From contig CADBYI010000004.1 of assembly GCA_902798825.1 (NCBI GenBank), positions 1 through 64,000 on the forward strand: 64,000 nt of DNA. The letters run 5' to 3'. The notes under the pieces are model-generated. The model searched no databases, was not told the origin of the DNA, and saw only the letters and a list, made by a program, of their open reading frames with translations. Origin of the DNA: an uncultured Eubacteriales bacterium. GTDB lineage: Bacteria; Bacillota; Clostridia; Christensenellales; CAG-138. Both the position numbers and the translations under genes were made by a program. Every line of letters starts with the position of its first letter. Position 1 is the first letter of the stretch. This document shows positions 16,181 to 23,671 of the stretch, one piece after another.

Positions 16181-16316
16181 GCCGCTTTTTCTCTTTGGAG
16201 AAAGAGGAAAAAGCGGCGCAAAAAGAGAAATCAAGAAGGGGAAGATGGTATTTACACGAACCATTGACCCCTTCTTAAAAGTTTTTTGGGGCACCCTTTT
16301 TTACAAAAAAGGGTGC
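16181..16316. repeat. Composite three-hairpin repeat, copy E1
   Basis: Type A hairpin 16181-16217 (GCCGCTTTTT/AAAAAGCGGC), middle hairpin 16233-16276 (AAGAAGGGG/CCCCTTCTT), linker TTAAAAGTTTTTTGG, type B hairpin 16291-16316 (GCACCCTTTTTT/AAAAAAGGGTGC, loop AC). Same order as copy E7 at 55446-55584. The type B stem differs in sequence from other copies but pairs perfectly. In this intergene it may also terminate both convergent genes. Confidence 0.7.
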
Positions 16317-16335
16317 ATGCTTTTAATATAATCCA

Positions 16336-17697
16336 CTAATAAAACAAATTCCAATACACCGGGCCCCACATGTTGAGCAGCACGCACAGCAATATCAGCG
16401 CCGCCTTCCACCCGTCCAGGGGCCTGCGGGTCAGCCCCATGGCGGCCAAAATCCCCACATAGGGGATGAAGTCCATGGCGTAGCGCATGCCGAACTGGGC
16501 GAACCCGTTGCCGTAGTTCATGAGGAACGGCACCGCGCACACCGCCGCCGTGGCCAGCAGGAACCAGGTCAGCCTGTCCTTTTTATAGTCCACCCACCCG
16601 GCGGCGTACAGGGCCGGGGACAAATGGGTCAGCGACACCCCCGCCAGCGTGGGGATCACATAGGGGTACTCCCGGGTGAACTCCGGCCCCAGCAGAAAGA
16701 TGGAATACAGGTTGAAGGGGATGTACCGGGTCTGGAGCGGCCCGCCCACCTCCTTCTCCGCCGCCTTCAGATAGGCCAGCTGCTCCTCCTTGGGCAGGCC
16801 CTGCATCACGGTATACCTATCCCGGAACAGGTCCTTCAGGTGGGTCAGGTTGTACCCCTTGTCCATGATGGTCCCGAACCGGGCGTAGTTATAGGCCATA
16901 TACAGCCCCCCGGGCACCGCCGCCCCCAAGCAGAAGAACAGGAGCGAACGCACCCGCTTCTCCCGGGGGTACCGGGTGAGGATATACCCGCCGAAGAACA
17001 GGGCCCCCAGCAGGTTCGGCATCCGGCAGGTCACCGCCGCGCCGTAGAAGACCCCGGCCAGGAACAGGTGGATATCCTTTCGCCTTTCCTCCGGCGCCGT
17101 CAAGAACGCCATGCCCAGCAGCAAAAAGAACCAGCTGGACACGTGCCCCAGGAACCAGCCGTGGCCCAGGGCCGCCAAAAAGCAGTGGACCGTGCCGAAG
17201 GTCAGCAGGATCGCGCACCAGATCCGCTCCCGCCGGTCCCGGCCGATGCCCATCTGCCGGAACACCCGGTAGGCAAGGGCCGTGTTGGCCCCGCCCAGAA
17301 GCAGGGACAGCCACCCGATGTTGAACCCGTCCACCCCGAAAAGGGCCACGAAGGGCAGGCACAGGATGGCCGGGCCCGGGGCAAAGTGCATGTACACATG
17401 GCCGCCGAACTCCACGCTCTCCAAATACGCCGGCATGCCGTCCACATACAGGTGCCCGTGCAGCAGGGCGTCCGCCAGATAGCTGTAGTTGTTGTAGAAA
17501 ACGAAGCTGTGGTCGTTCAGCAGGAACAGCACCAGGAAGCTCGCCAAGAACAGCCCCAGCTCCACCGTCCCCTCCCGCCGGGGCCACGGCTGCCGGCTCC
17601 CGGACCGGCGGCACAGGGCCCGATCCAGACAAAACAGGACCAGCAGGAACAGGGCGATGGCCCCCATGGTGCCGAAATATCTTTGATCGGGTCTCAT
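16336..17697 (-). CDS. Polytopic membrane protein, glycosyltransferase-39-like
   Basis: 453 aa with roughly 10-11 membrane segments. An early periplasmic-type loop with YLADALLHGHLYVDG, YLESVEFGGHVYMHFAPGPAILCLPF resembles polyprenyl-phosphate-dependent glycosyltransferase C (GT39/PMT-like) membrane proteins, and FAQFGMRYAMDFIPYVG near the C-terminus is common in such proteins. Catalytic acidic pair not certain. Start at 17697 follows GGGAGGG; the longer frame from 17727 lacks a site. Substrate unknown; a role in cell-surface glycosylation is only suggested. Confidence 0.65.
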   Translation of the reverse strand: MRPDQRYFGTMGAIALFLLVLFCLDRALCRRSGSRQPWPRREGTVELGLFLASFLVLFLLNDHSFVFYNNYSYLADALLHGHLYVDGMPAYLESVEFGGHVYMHFAPGPAILCLPFVALFGVDGFNIGWLSLLLGGANTALAYRVFRQMGIGRDRRERIWCAILLTFGTVHCFLAALGHGWFLGHVSSWFFLLLGMAFLTAPEERRKDIHLFLAGVFYGAAVTCRMPNLLGALFFGGYILTRYPREKRVRSLLFFCLGAAVPGGLYMAYNYARFGTIMDKGYNLTHLKDLFRDRYTVMQGLPKEEQLAYLKAAEKEVGGPLQTRYIPFNLYSIFLLGPEFTREYPYVIPTLAGVSLTHLSPALYAAGWVDYKKDRLTWFLLATAAVCAVPFLMNYGNGFAQFGMRYAMDFIPYVGILAAMGLTRRPLDGWKAALILLCVLLNMWGPVYWNLFY

Positions 17698-17844
17698 TTT
17701 GCCGCTTGTTGCCCTCCCTTCCTGCAAGCTCGTCCGTTGACCCCATTGTACCCCAGGGAGCGCCCCCTGTCAACGCGGTCCCGACGCCTTCGGAAAAAAG
17801 CCCCACGGCCCGGGATTTCCCGTTTTGCCCCCGCCTGTTTCCAT

Positions 17845-17933
17845 TTATCCACCGCCGATCCCGGAAAATTATCCACATTGTCCACAGTCTTATCCACTAA
17901 GCATGGAATTTCATATATTTTGGGTGTGGATAA
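17845..17933. promoter_or_regulatory. DnaA-box cluster
   Basis: Five 9-mers match the DnaA box TTATCCACA within 89 nt: TTATCCACC (17845-17853), TTATCCACA (17869-17877), TTGTCCACA (17878-17886), TTATCCACT (17890-17898) and, inverted, TGTGGATAA (17925-17933). An AT-rich stretch (about 17904-17921) lies between the last two, and weak matches continue to about 17980. No dnaA or dnaN gene is nearby, so this may be a DnaA-titration or regulatory cluster and not necessarily oriC. The rest of the 570-nt gap (17698-18265) shows no gene I recognise. Confidence 0.8.
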
Positions 17934-18214
17934 GGCCGTGGAAAAAGCGCGGGCCAGGCCGCCGTCAACCCTGTGGACGCAGGATCGATGGAACAGCCTG
18001 ACCCGGAGGCATGCGCTGCAGGACGAAGGGGGCTTTCCTGCAAGATCAATCGTTTGCCGGCCTCGCCCCGATGGTACCAAACCCCTTGGGCCCCGTCAAC
18101 CCATTCGCCAAAGCTCCAGCCCCTTCGCGGCCTTTTCCCTTCCTTCTCGGGCATGAGTGCCCAACAGGCGGAGATTTGGTCCAATATACCGTGCTCTTTG
18201 GGCCCCGATGCCGA

Positions 18215-18243
18215 TTGACCGTCCAACGGTTTGTCGATATAAT
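18215..18243 (+). promoter_or_regulatory. Promoter of the 85-aa membrane protein
   Basis: TTGACC (18215-18220), 17-nt spacer, TATAAT (18238-18243). The -10 box overlaps an in-frame ATG at 18242 and so excludes it as the start. Confidence 0.75.
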
Positions 18244-18265
18244 GGCAAAAAAAGGACAAAAAGCC

Positions 18266-18523
18266 ATGATCAGCCTGTTTTTCTCGCTCTGCTATTATCT
18301 CTTCATCTGGCCTTTTGTGATCTTGATCAAGCTTGCCGTCTGGCCCTTTAAACTGATGCTCCAACTGGCGATCCTGCCCTTTTGCCTGCTGGACCGGCTG
18401 ATCTCTGCCCCCGGGCGATTGCTTTTCCCCGACAGCCGCACAAGAGGCCGTAACAGCGACACGACGGACGACTTCCTGGATTGGGTGGAGGAATACGAGA
18501 GCTTGACGGACGACGATTGGTGA
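18266..18523 (+). CDS. Small membrane protein of unknown function
   Basis: 85 aa. About residues 1-50 form two or more hydrophobic segments rich in Leu/Ile/Phe with aromatic repeats (YYLFIWPF, LAVWPFKLM, LAILPFCLLD). The C-terminal 25 residues are hydrophilic and acidic, ending DWVEEYESLTDDDW. Start at 18266 follows AAAGGAC and a good promoter. I recognise no family. It stands between the DnaA-box cluster and the AT-rich restriction-modification island. Confidence 0.7.
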   Translation: MISLFFSLCYYLFIWPFVILIKLAVWPFKLMLQLAILPFCLLDRLISAPGRLLFPDSRTRGRNSDTTDDFLDWVEEYESLTDDDW

Positions 18524-18675
18524 TAGCCCCACCCGGCGATATATAGGCATAGAGCAAGTCATAAAGAGCCAGACATGGCTGATATAAACCCTAATTCTCA
18601 TGAACATACATCCCCTTTTGTTGTAGATAAGCCCCGATGTAACACATAATTTATATAATTTCTGTCTCTTTTTGT

Positions 18676-18683
18676 GCTATACT
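18676..18683 (+). promoter_or_regulatory. Extended -10 promoter of the restriction-modification gene
   Basis: TGCTATACT reads as an extended -10 (TGnTATACT, TATACT at 18678-18683); no good -35. Surrounding DNA is strongly AT-rich. Confidence 0.4.
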
Positions 18684-18721
18684 TTTGTTAACTGATATTT
18701 GCAGAGGGGGACAATTTGCAA

Positions 18722-21157
18722 ATGGATAGAGTTTCAATGTGCAATCGCATAGGCAATGAATACAAAACCTCAAATATTGAGGGCGGAGAATACTCTTATG
18801 TTCAGGCTGCTGGTTCAAAGGAGAGATTGATACAGGCTCTTGGCTATGAACCTGAGCATTTCAAGCTTGACATTCGCTTTGAGCATAACGGCGTAGTCGT
18901 CTTGGTTGAGACCAAGCAGAATTTTACAGACGCAGATGAAGCTCAATTGCGAGAATATCTTCTTGAAGAAAAAGCACTTCATTTCAGCAAAAAGACTATA
19001 TGTATTCTTGCAAACACGAATAACGATAAGATTAAAGTATGGAAACACGCGATGGATGACGACCATTTGTTGCGGGATGAGACTGTACTGGATACTATGG
19101 CTCATTATGAAAGCCTATTTGAGATAAACAGGCAGAATAACCGAGAAGCAGTCCTGAAAAACACATATGCTCTGAATGAGACATTGCATCGTAAAGATAT
19201 TGATGAAAAGCTACGTAGTCAATTCGTTGGGACAACGCTTCTCTATCTTCGTGATGTTCTACGGAGACAAGGAATATCTGCTATTACCGATGAAAACCGT
19301 CAGAAATTAAAAGACTATTGGGGCGGTCTATCTGCTACGATGATACGTAGTGGTATCGGTGAAACTCTATCAAATCTTCTAGATGGCTCTGATAATAAGG
19401 CTTTGAAGGTAGAGCTGCTTCAAAAGAATGTGATTAACAATCAGAAAGTAAAAAAGTTGGCTCTGAAAGATTGGATAGAAGTTTTAGATGAGATTGTAGG
19501 GAATATCTATAAGTATATCAATGAGGATAGCTCCGAAGGGCAAGACATCTTAAATCTGTTTTTTATCGCATTTAACAAGTATACTGGAAAAGCTGATAAG
19601 AACCAAGCCTTTACGCCTGACCATATCACAAACTTCATGTGTCGCGCTGCCGGTGTAGATAGAACAAAGCGAGTGTTTGACGGCACATGTGGCTCTGGCT
19701 CTTTCCTTGTTCAAGCCATGGTGCTGGAACTTGTAGATTGTAACCGACAAAGAGCAACCGAAGCAGAAAAACAACAGATGCGAGAAACTGTGGCAAAAGA
19801 GCATATCTATGGTGTAGAGATTGAAGAAATAGCCTATGGCCTTTCAACTACAAACATGCTTATTCATGGGGATGGAAATTCAAATATTAAACATGCCAGC
19901 TTGTTTGATAGTGAAGCATTTTTTAGACAAGCAAACCCTGATATTATTTTGATGAACCCACCTTATAATGCAAAGCCCATTAGAATTCCTTCATCGTATA
20001 AGGTTGACTGGAAATCCGATGCGAAAGAAGACCCAACCAAAGGGATGGTTTTTCTAAAATATATCTCAGATGTAGTAGCGAAGATGAACAGAGAGCGACT
20101 TGCAAATGGGCAACCTGTAAAAGAAGTAAAAGTTGCAATTTTGCTTCCAGTAGCAACCGCTATTGGAAATAGCGATTATATATCTGACATGAAGAAAGCT
20201 ATATTGGAAGAAAACACGCTGGATGCGGTGTTCACTCTTCCGCAGGAAGTGTTTTATCCTGGCTCATCTATCAATTCATGCTGTATGATGTTTACTCTTG
20301 GCAAACCCCATATCATGGTTGATGGAACAATTCCGAAAACTTTCTTTGGTTATTTCAAAGAAGATGGGCATAAGAAGAAAAAGAATATTGGGCGTATTGA
20401 GCAATTTGATAAAAACAACAAAAGCGTCTGGAAGAAAATTGAAAATGAATGGCTTGACCTGTTTAGAAATAAGACAGTCAAGGATGGTATGTCTGCAATG
20501 CAGACTGTTTCAGGTGATGACGAGTGGCTTTGCGAAGCATATATGAAGACAGATTATAGCAAACTGTCTGAGGATGATTTTCGACAGACTTTGAACAACT
20601 ATTGCAGTTACCTTGTGAAGGCTGGCAAATATCCGGTATTGGAAGCGAAGATTAATCAGCTACCCGAATTGAACGTTTCTAAGTGGCGTGAATATAGGGT
20701 TGGAGATTTGTTCGCAATTCATCCAACAAAGGTGTGTGATGGCATTTCGGCATCTGACTGCGTTGGTTATGGTGCCCCATTAGTGGTGAATTCCGCAGAG
20801 AATAATGGCGTAGCAGGATTTTGTGATGTTGACCCAACAGAAGAAGGCAACATTATAACATTTAGCGATACAACCGATGGGAACACATTCTTTTATCAGC
20901 CCAATCCTTTTATTGGTTTTTCTCATGTGCAGGGTATGTATCCTACAACAAGAAAATGGACAGCAGAGCAATTCTTGTTTTTTAGCACCATGCTTATGTT
21001 CTATGCGAGAGGAAGATACAACTATGGAAGGAAAATGCGTCGGGATACGATTTCCGAGGTTATGATTAAACTTCCCTCTGACAGAGATGGCAATCCTGAT
21101 TGGCTATTTATGGATAATTATATTAAATCGCTCCCTTATGGCGACAGGTTAGGATAG
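18722..21157 (+). CDS. Single-chain restriction-modification enzyme (Type IIG/IIL-like)
   Basis: About 811 aa in three parts. Residues 40-100 hold a PD-(D/E)xK nuclease-like motif, D50 then E63-T-K65 (VLVETKQN). Residues 150-560 are a helical linker plus an N6-adenine methyltransferase: motif I FDGTCGSGSF from D320 and catalytic NPPY at 412-415. Residues 655-811 resemble one HsdS target-recognition unit (SKWREYRVGDLFAI... and WLFMDNYIKSLP). All activities are thus in one protein. Codon use is AT-rich, unlike every neighbour, which indicates horizontal transfer. ATG 18722 follows GAGGGGG; TTG 18716 and ATG 18737 are alternatives. No separate R, M or S genes nearby. Recognition site unknown. 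Confidence 0.85.
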   Translation: MDRVSMCNRIGNEYKTSNIEGGEYSYVQAAGSKERLIQALGYEPEHFKLDIRFEHNGVVVLVETKQNFTDADEAQLREYLLEEKALHFSKKTICILANTNNDKIKVWKHAMDDDHLLRDETVLDTMAHYESLFEINRQNNREAVLKNTYALNETLHRKDIDEKLRSQFVGTTLLYLRDVLRRQGISAITDENRQKLKDYWGGLSATMIRSGIGETLSNLLDGSDNKALKVELLQKNVINNQKVKKLALKDWIEVLDEIVGNIYKYINEDSSEGQDILNLFFIAFNKYTGKADKNQAFTPDHITNFMCRAAGVDRTKRVFDGTCGSGSFLVQAMVLELVDCNRQRATEAEKQQMRETVAKEHIYGVEIEEIAYGLSTTNMLIHGDGNSNIKHASLFDSEAFFRQANPDIILMNPPYNAKPIRIPSSYKVDWKSDAKEDPTKGMVFLKYISDVVAKMNRERLANGQPVKEVKVAILLPVATAIGNSDYISDMKKAILEENTLDAVFTLPQEVFYPGSSINSCCMMFTLGKPHIMVDGTIPKTFFGYFKEDGHKKKKNIGRIEQFDKNNKSVWKKIENEWLDLFRNKTVKDGMSAMQTVSGDDEWLCEAYMKTDYSKLSEDDFRQTLNNYCSYLVKAGKYPVLEAKINQLPELNVSKWREYRVGDLFAIHPTKVCDGISASDCVGYGAPLVVNSAENNGVAGFCDVDPTEEGNIITFSDTTDGNTFFYQPNPFIGFSHVQGMYPTTRKWTAEQFLFFSTMLMFYARGRYNYGRKMRRDTISEVMIKLPSDRDGNPDWLFMDNYIKSLPYGDRLG

Positions 21158-21164
21158 AAGAAGC

Positions 21165-21287
21165 ATGGCTTTGAATATGGATAAAATGAGTATGGAGGAG
21201 CTGGGCTTCTTCCTCTATATGGAGAAAATGGAGCGTCAACAGCAGGAACAGCAGGCCGAGGCGCAGGAAGCCGAAGAAGACGAGTGA
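21165..21287 (+). CDS. Putative 40-aa acidic small protein
   Basis: ATG to TGA, 40 aa, rich in Met, Gln and Glu (MSMEELGFFLYMEKMERQ, then Gln/Glu/Ala repeats ending EEDE), likely one amphipathic helix. It starts 7 nt after the stop of the restriction-modification gene, but its GC content is that of the chromosome, so it may be a native small gene or the 3' stub of one interrupted by the island. Ribosome site is weak (AGAAG). No family recognised. Confidence 0.45.
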   Translation: MALNMDKMSMEELGFFLYMEKMERQQQEQQAEAQEAEEDE

Positions 21288-21293
21288 AGCAAA

Positions 21294-21328
21294 AACGGCG
21301 CAAGGCCTGTTCGTGGCCTTGCGCCGTT
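21294..21328. terminator. Strong hairpin between the 40-aa ORF and spo0A
   Basis: A 14-bp stem (21294-21307 with 21315-21328). On the minus strand it is followed by TTTTT, so it can terminate spo0A transcripts; on the plus strand the U-tract is poor. Confidence 0.7.
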
Positions 21329-21408
21329 ATCATGGGGGGATGGGAGACTGAACACGCGAAAAAACTGTCAGGGCATATTCCCCTTTTCCCAAAGGAAAGT
21401 TCTTTTTG

Positions 21409-21435
21409 GTTCCTTTTTCTTTCAAGAAAAGGAAC
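21409..21435. repeat. Type B hairpin repeat, copy E2
   Basis: GTTCCTTTTTCTT/AAGAAAAGGAAC stem preceded by AAAGTTCTTTTTG and followed by GCAGGCTTTCAA, nearly identical to the type B part of copy E7 (55557-55584). Lies 25 nt after the spo0A stop. Confidence 0.7.
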
Positions 21436-21459
21436 GCAGGCTTTCAATAAAAACCTATC

Positions 21460-22239
21460 TCAGCCGGCTTTCTTCCCCTGCTCCTCCATCAAGAGCTTGT
21501 CCGCCACCAGGGCGATGAATTCGCCATTGGTGGGCTTGTCGTTCTTGCCATAGATGTTGTAGCCGAAGAGGGCGTTCAGGTTTTCGATCTTGCCCCGGGT
21601 CCAGGCCACCTCGATGGCGTGGCGGATGGCCCGCTCCACCTTGCTGGGGGAGGTGTCGAACCGCTTGGCGATGCCGGGGTACAGCTCCTTGGTGATCCGG
21701 TTGATCAGGTCCGGGTCGTTGTAGACCAGGCGGATCCCCTCCCGAAGGTAGTGGTAGCCCTTGATATGGGCCGGGATACCCGCCACCAGGAAGATGGCCG
21801 TCACCTTCTCCTCGAAGGACCGGTGGGTGGGGGCGTAGGGCATGACGCCCCCTTTCACCGGCTCTCCTTCCAGCGTCTCCAGCAAGCGTTTCATGATGGT
21901 GTCCGCCTCCACGGGCTTCACCATATAGTATCGGGCCCCCAGCGCGCAGCAGCGGCGCACCATGGCCTCGTTCTTTAAAGCGGAGATCACCACCACCGCC
22001 GGCGCCGGGTCCAGGGGCAGGAGCGACAGCTGCTCCAGCACCGCCAGCCCGTCCGCGTTGGGCATGATCAGATCCAGCGTCATCACGTCGTAGGTCTTCT
22101 CCCTGAGCTTTTTCAGGGCCTCCCGGCCGTCCTGGGCCGTGTCCACCTCGCTGAACCGGTCCTGGGACAGAAGATACCCCTTCACCATCTCGGTGAACTG
22201 GGTGTTGTCGTCGATCAAAAGAGCTTTGTACTTTGCCAT
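21460..22239 (-). CDS. spo0A: Sporulation master regulator Spo0A
   Basis: 259 aa, the usual Spo0A length. Receiver domain 1-120: acidic pocket D10-D11, phospho-acceptor D56 (TLDLIMP), conserved Lys in YMVKP. C-terminal Spo0A DNA-binding domain from about 145: VTAIFLVAGIPAHIKGYHYL, YPGIAKRFDTSPSKVERAIRHAIEVAW and GNDKPTNGEF-like KNDKPTNGEFIALV. After phosphorylation it activates early sporulation genes. Start at 22239 follows GGAGGAAGG. No spoIVB upstream, which is the usual neighbour; here a repeat array occupies that place. Confidence 0.97.
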   Translation of the reverse strand: MAKYKALLIDDNTQFTEMVKGYLLSQDRFSEVDTAQDGREALKKLREKTYDVMTLDLIMPNADGLAVLEQLSLLPLDPAPAVVVISALKNEAMVRRCCALGARYYMVKPVEADTIMKRLLETLEGEPVKGGVMPYAPTHRSFEEKVTAIFLVAGIPAHIKGYHYLREGIRLVYNDPDLINRITKELYPGIAKRFDTSPSKVERAIRHAIEVAWTRGKIENLNALFGYNIYGKNDKPTNGEFIALVADKLLMEEQGKKAG

Positions 22240-22265
22240 GTTCCTTCCTCCTTCGCTGTGCTTCG

Positions 22266-22274
22266 ATTGTACCA
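22266..22274 (-). promoter_or_regulatory. Extended -10 promoter of spo0A
   Basis: On the minus strand TGGTACAAT (TACAAT at 22266-22271) with TGn extension, about 20 nt before the ribosome site. No clear -35. Confidence 0.45.
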
Positions 22275-22337
22275 TCCCCCTCCCCAACTGGTTAGAGTGC
22301 AAATTCAGCGACCCCTGGCGAATGGATAGCGAATATT

Positions 22338-22543
22338 GGGGCCGTTAAGAAGCCCTTAACGGCCCCAGCGATATAGATCCGTGCCGGATCTGCGATATGC
22401 CCCCTTCGGGGGTGCGATATACCTTCGGCGCGATATGCCTGCGGGCGAGACAGGATCTATATCATATCGCATAGACGCGTAGCGGCCATATATCGCGTTT
22501 GCGCGCCTGCGGAAACATATCGCACTGCGAAGCAGTATATCGC
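22338..22543. repeat. Palindromic array of GCGATAT / ATATCGC heptamers
   Basis: GCGATAT occurs at 22368, 22392, 22414 and 22430; its complement ATATCGC at 22464, 22490, 22517 and 22537. The four forward copies are all left of the four inverted copies, so the block can fold as one large cruciform or nested hairpins (AGATCC...GGATCT, GCCCCCTTCGGGGG, ACTGCGAAGCAGT). It is preceded by a 12-bp perfect hairpin (22338-22349 with 22355-22366). No credible ORF. This is the content of the 376-nt gap between spo0A and the SHOCT gene. Confidence 0.75.
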
Positions 22544-22573
22544 CAAAAAGCATCGCATTGCGCAGAGAACAAA

Positions 22574-22596
22574 AAGCGGCTCGCGCGGAGCCGCTT
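22574..22596 (-). terminator. Terminator of the SHOCT gene pair
   Basis: AAGCGGCTC/GAGCCGCTT stem with loop GCGCG; on the minus strand the stem runs into TTTTTGTT. Twenty nt past the stop at 22616. Confidence 0.8.
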
Positions 22597-22615
22597 ATGG
22601 AGGGGTATGGACAGG

Positions 22616-23218
22616 TCACTGTCCCAGGAGTTGCCGTTTCTTTTCTTCAAATTCCTCCGGGGTGAGGACTCCCTTGTCCAGTAGTTCTTTCAGCTTTGTC
22701 AGCCGCTCGATTCTGTCATTGCCATCGTCTTTGCTTGAGGCAACTACTTTCTTTCCCTTCTCTGAAAACCCGATACCCAGCAGGATAACACCGACCAGAT
22801 AAAGCGCGATATACAGATAGGACATCGGTGCAAGTTTTGCGTTAAGTACAAAGACAAGCACGATTTCATAGAAAGCAAAGAATATCGCCGAAAGAATACC
22901 GAAAACATTGCTCGTTCTGCGGGATAGCCCTGCAGCAGCCAATAGCACTACGGACATCGCATTAAGGAACAAATAAGGAATAAAACGCCCCATTTGTATC
23001 ATGCTTCTCATTGGGCTAATGAGCATGATGAGACCTCCAACCGTAGTCAAAAGCGGTATATCTGCGAAGAGGCTTACGGCAATCAGAAGATAAGCGATCG
23101 GCCAAATATAAGACCAAGCTGTTGTGCTCCCTTGGGAACTTAAAAGTGTAATCAGGCGAAGAACGCCATTAAGTGCGAACACCGCCCCCGCGACAATACG
23201 TAATGTCTTCTTGTTCAT
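22616..23218 (-). CDS. Membrane protein with C-terminal SHOCT domain
   Basis: 200 aa. Four or five membrane segments occupy residues 1-150; after a Ser/Lys/Asp linker the last 30 residues form a SHOCT domain (LTKLKELLDKGVLTPEEFEE). SHOCT is a short helical domain common at protein termini and thought to mediate oligomerisation. Starts 11 nt after the TM2/SHOCT gene, so the two form an operon. Start ATG 23218 fits the hydrophobic N-terminus. Function unknown. GC content is lower than neighbours (about 45-50 percent by eye). Confidence 0.75.
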   Translation of the reverse strand: MNKKTLRIVAGAVFALNGVLRLITLLSSQGSTTAWSYIWPIAYLLIAVSLFADIPLLTTVGGLIMLISPMRSMIQMGRFIPYLFLNAMSVVLLAAAGLSRRTSNVFGILSAIFFAFYEIVLVFVLNAKLAPMSYLYIALYLVGVILLGIGFSEKGKKVVASSKDDGNDRIERLTKLKELLDKGVLTPEEFEEKKRQLLGQ

Positions 23219-23229
23219 ATGTATCTGCC

Positions 23230-23562
23230 TCACATCTTGGCCAAGATGTCCTTCTTCATTTTTTCGTATTCCTCATCGTTCAAAACGCCCTGGTCATGGA
23301 GCTTGGACAGCTTTTCCAGATCGTCATAGGAGGAAGAGGAGGAAACGGCTGCGGCTTTCGCGGTCTCCTCGTAGGGGGAGCCGTCCGCGGGTAGCAGGCT
23401 TCCCGTGGCGATGCGGATGATGTCGATGAGCCACAGGATGCCGAAGACGCCGCCTGTCAGGAGCTTCAGAACGCCGAGCCCGATATACCCCAGGTAAAAC
23501 CGATCGACCCCTAGGCCGCCCACCAAAATGGAAAGGATTAGCGCCGTTGTCTTGTTCTTCAT
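23230..23562 (-). CDS. TM2-domain protein with C-terminal SHOCT domain
   Basis: 110 aa. TM2 domain at residues 1-60: two membrane helices with LSILVGGLGVDRFYLGYIGLGVLKLLT and the closing WLIDIIRI motif. Ser-rich linker, then SHOCT domain (LSKLHDQGVLNDEEYEKMKK). Start 23562 follows AAGGAGG. Promoter TTGACA/18/TACAAT. Shares the SHOCT module with the next gene, suggesting the two proteins interact. Function unknown. Confidence 0.85.
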   Translation of the reverse strand: MKNKTTALILSILVGGLGVDRFYLGYIGLGVLKLLTGGVFGILWLIDIIRIATGSLLPADGSPYEETAKAAAVSSSSSYDDLEKLSKLHDQGVLNDEEYEKMKKDILAKM

Positions 23563-23608
23563 GATTGCCTCCTTATGTATTACATATAGATTGCTATTAA
23601 GCATTATT

Positions 23609-23638
23609 ATTGTAGTATATTTTGAATACTTTTGTCAA
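23609..23638 (-). promoter_or_regulatory. Promoter of the TM2/SHOCT operon
   Basis: On the minus strand TTGACA (23633-23638), 18-nt spacer, TACAAT (23609-23614). The region is AT-rich and shared with the divergent ribbon-helix-helix gene. Confidence 0.6.
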
Positions 23639-23671
23639 TCTATAATAGATACAGAAAGGACGGTGATTCAT

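Noticed and set aside
17845-17933. Calling the DnaA-box cluster oriC
   Set aside because: No dnaA, dnaN, rpmH or gyr genes nearby and no clear strand switch of genes, so only a DnaA-box cluster is claimed.
16624-18156. 510-codon plus-strand open frame across the membrane-protein gene and DnaA boxes
   Set aside because: Gln/Arg/Pro-rich shadow; the minus strand encodes a credible membrane protein and the right part is the non-coding DnaA-box region.
18011-18265. N-terminal extension of the 85-aa membrane protein
   Set aside because: A consensus promoter (TTGACC/17/TATAAT) lies inside it at 18215-18243, and AAAGGAC precedes the ATG at 18266.
22368-22543. CRISPR array
   Set aside because: The 7-nt units are irregularly spaced and inverted halfway; no direct repeats of 25-40 nt and no cas genes.
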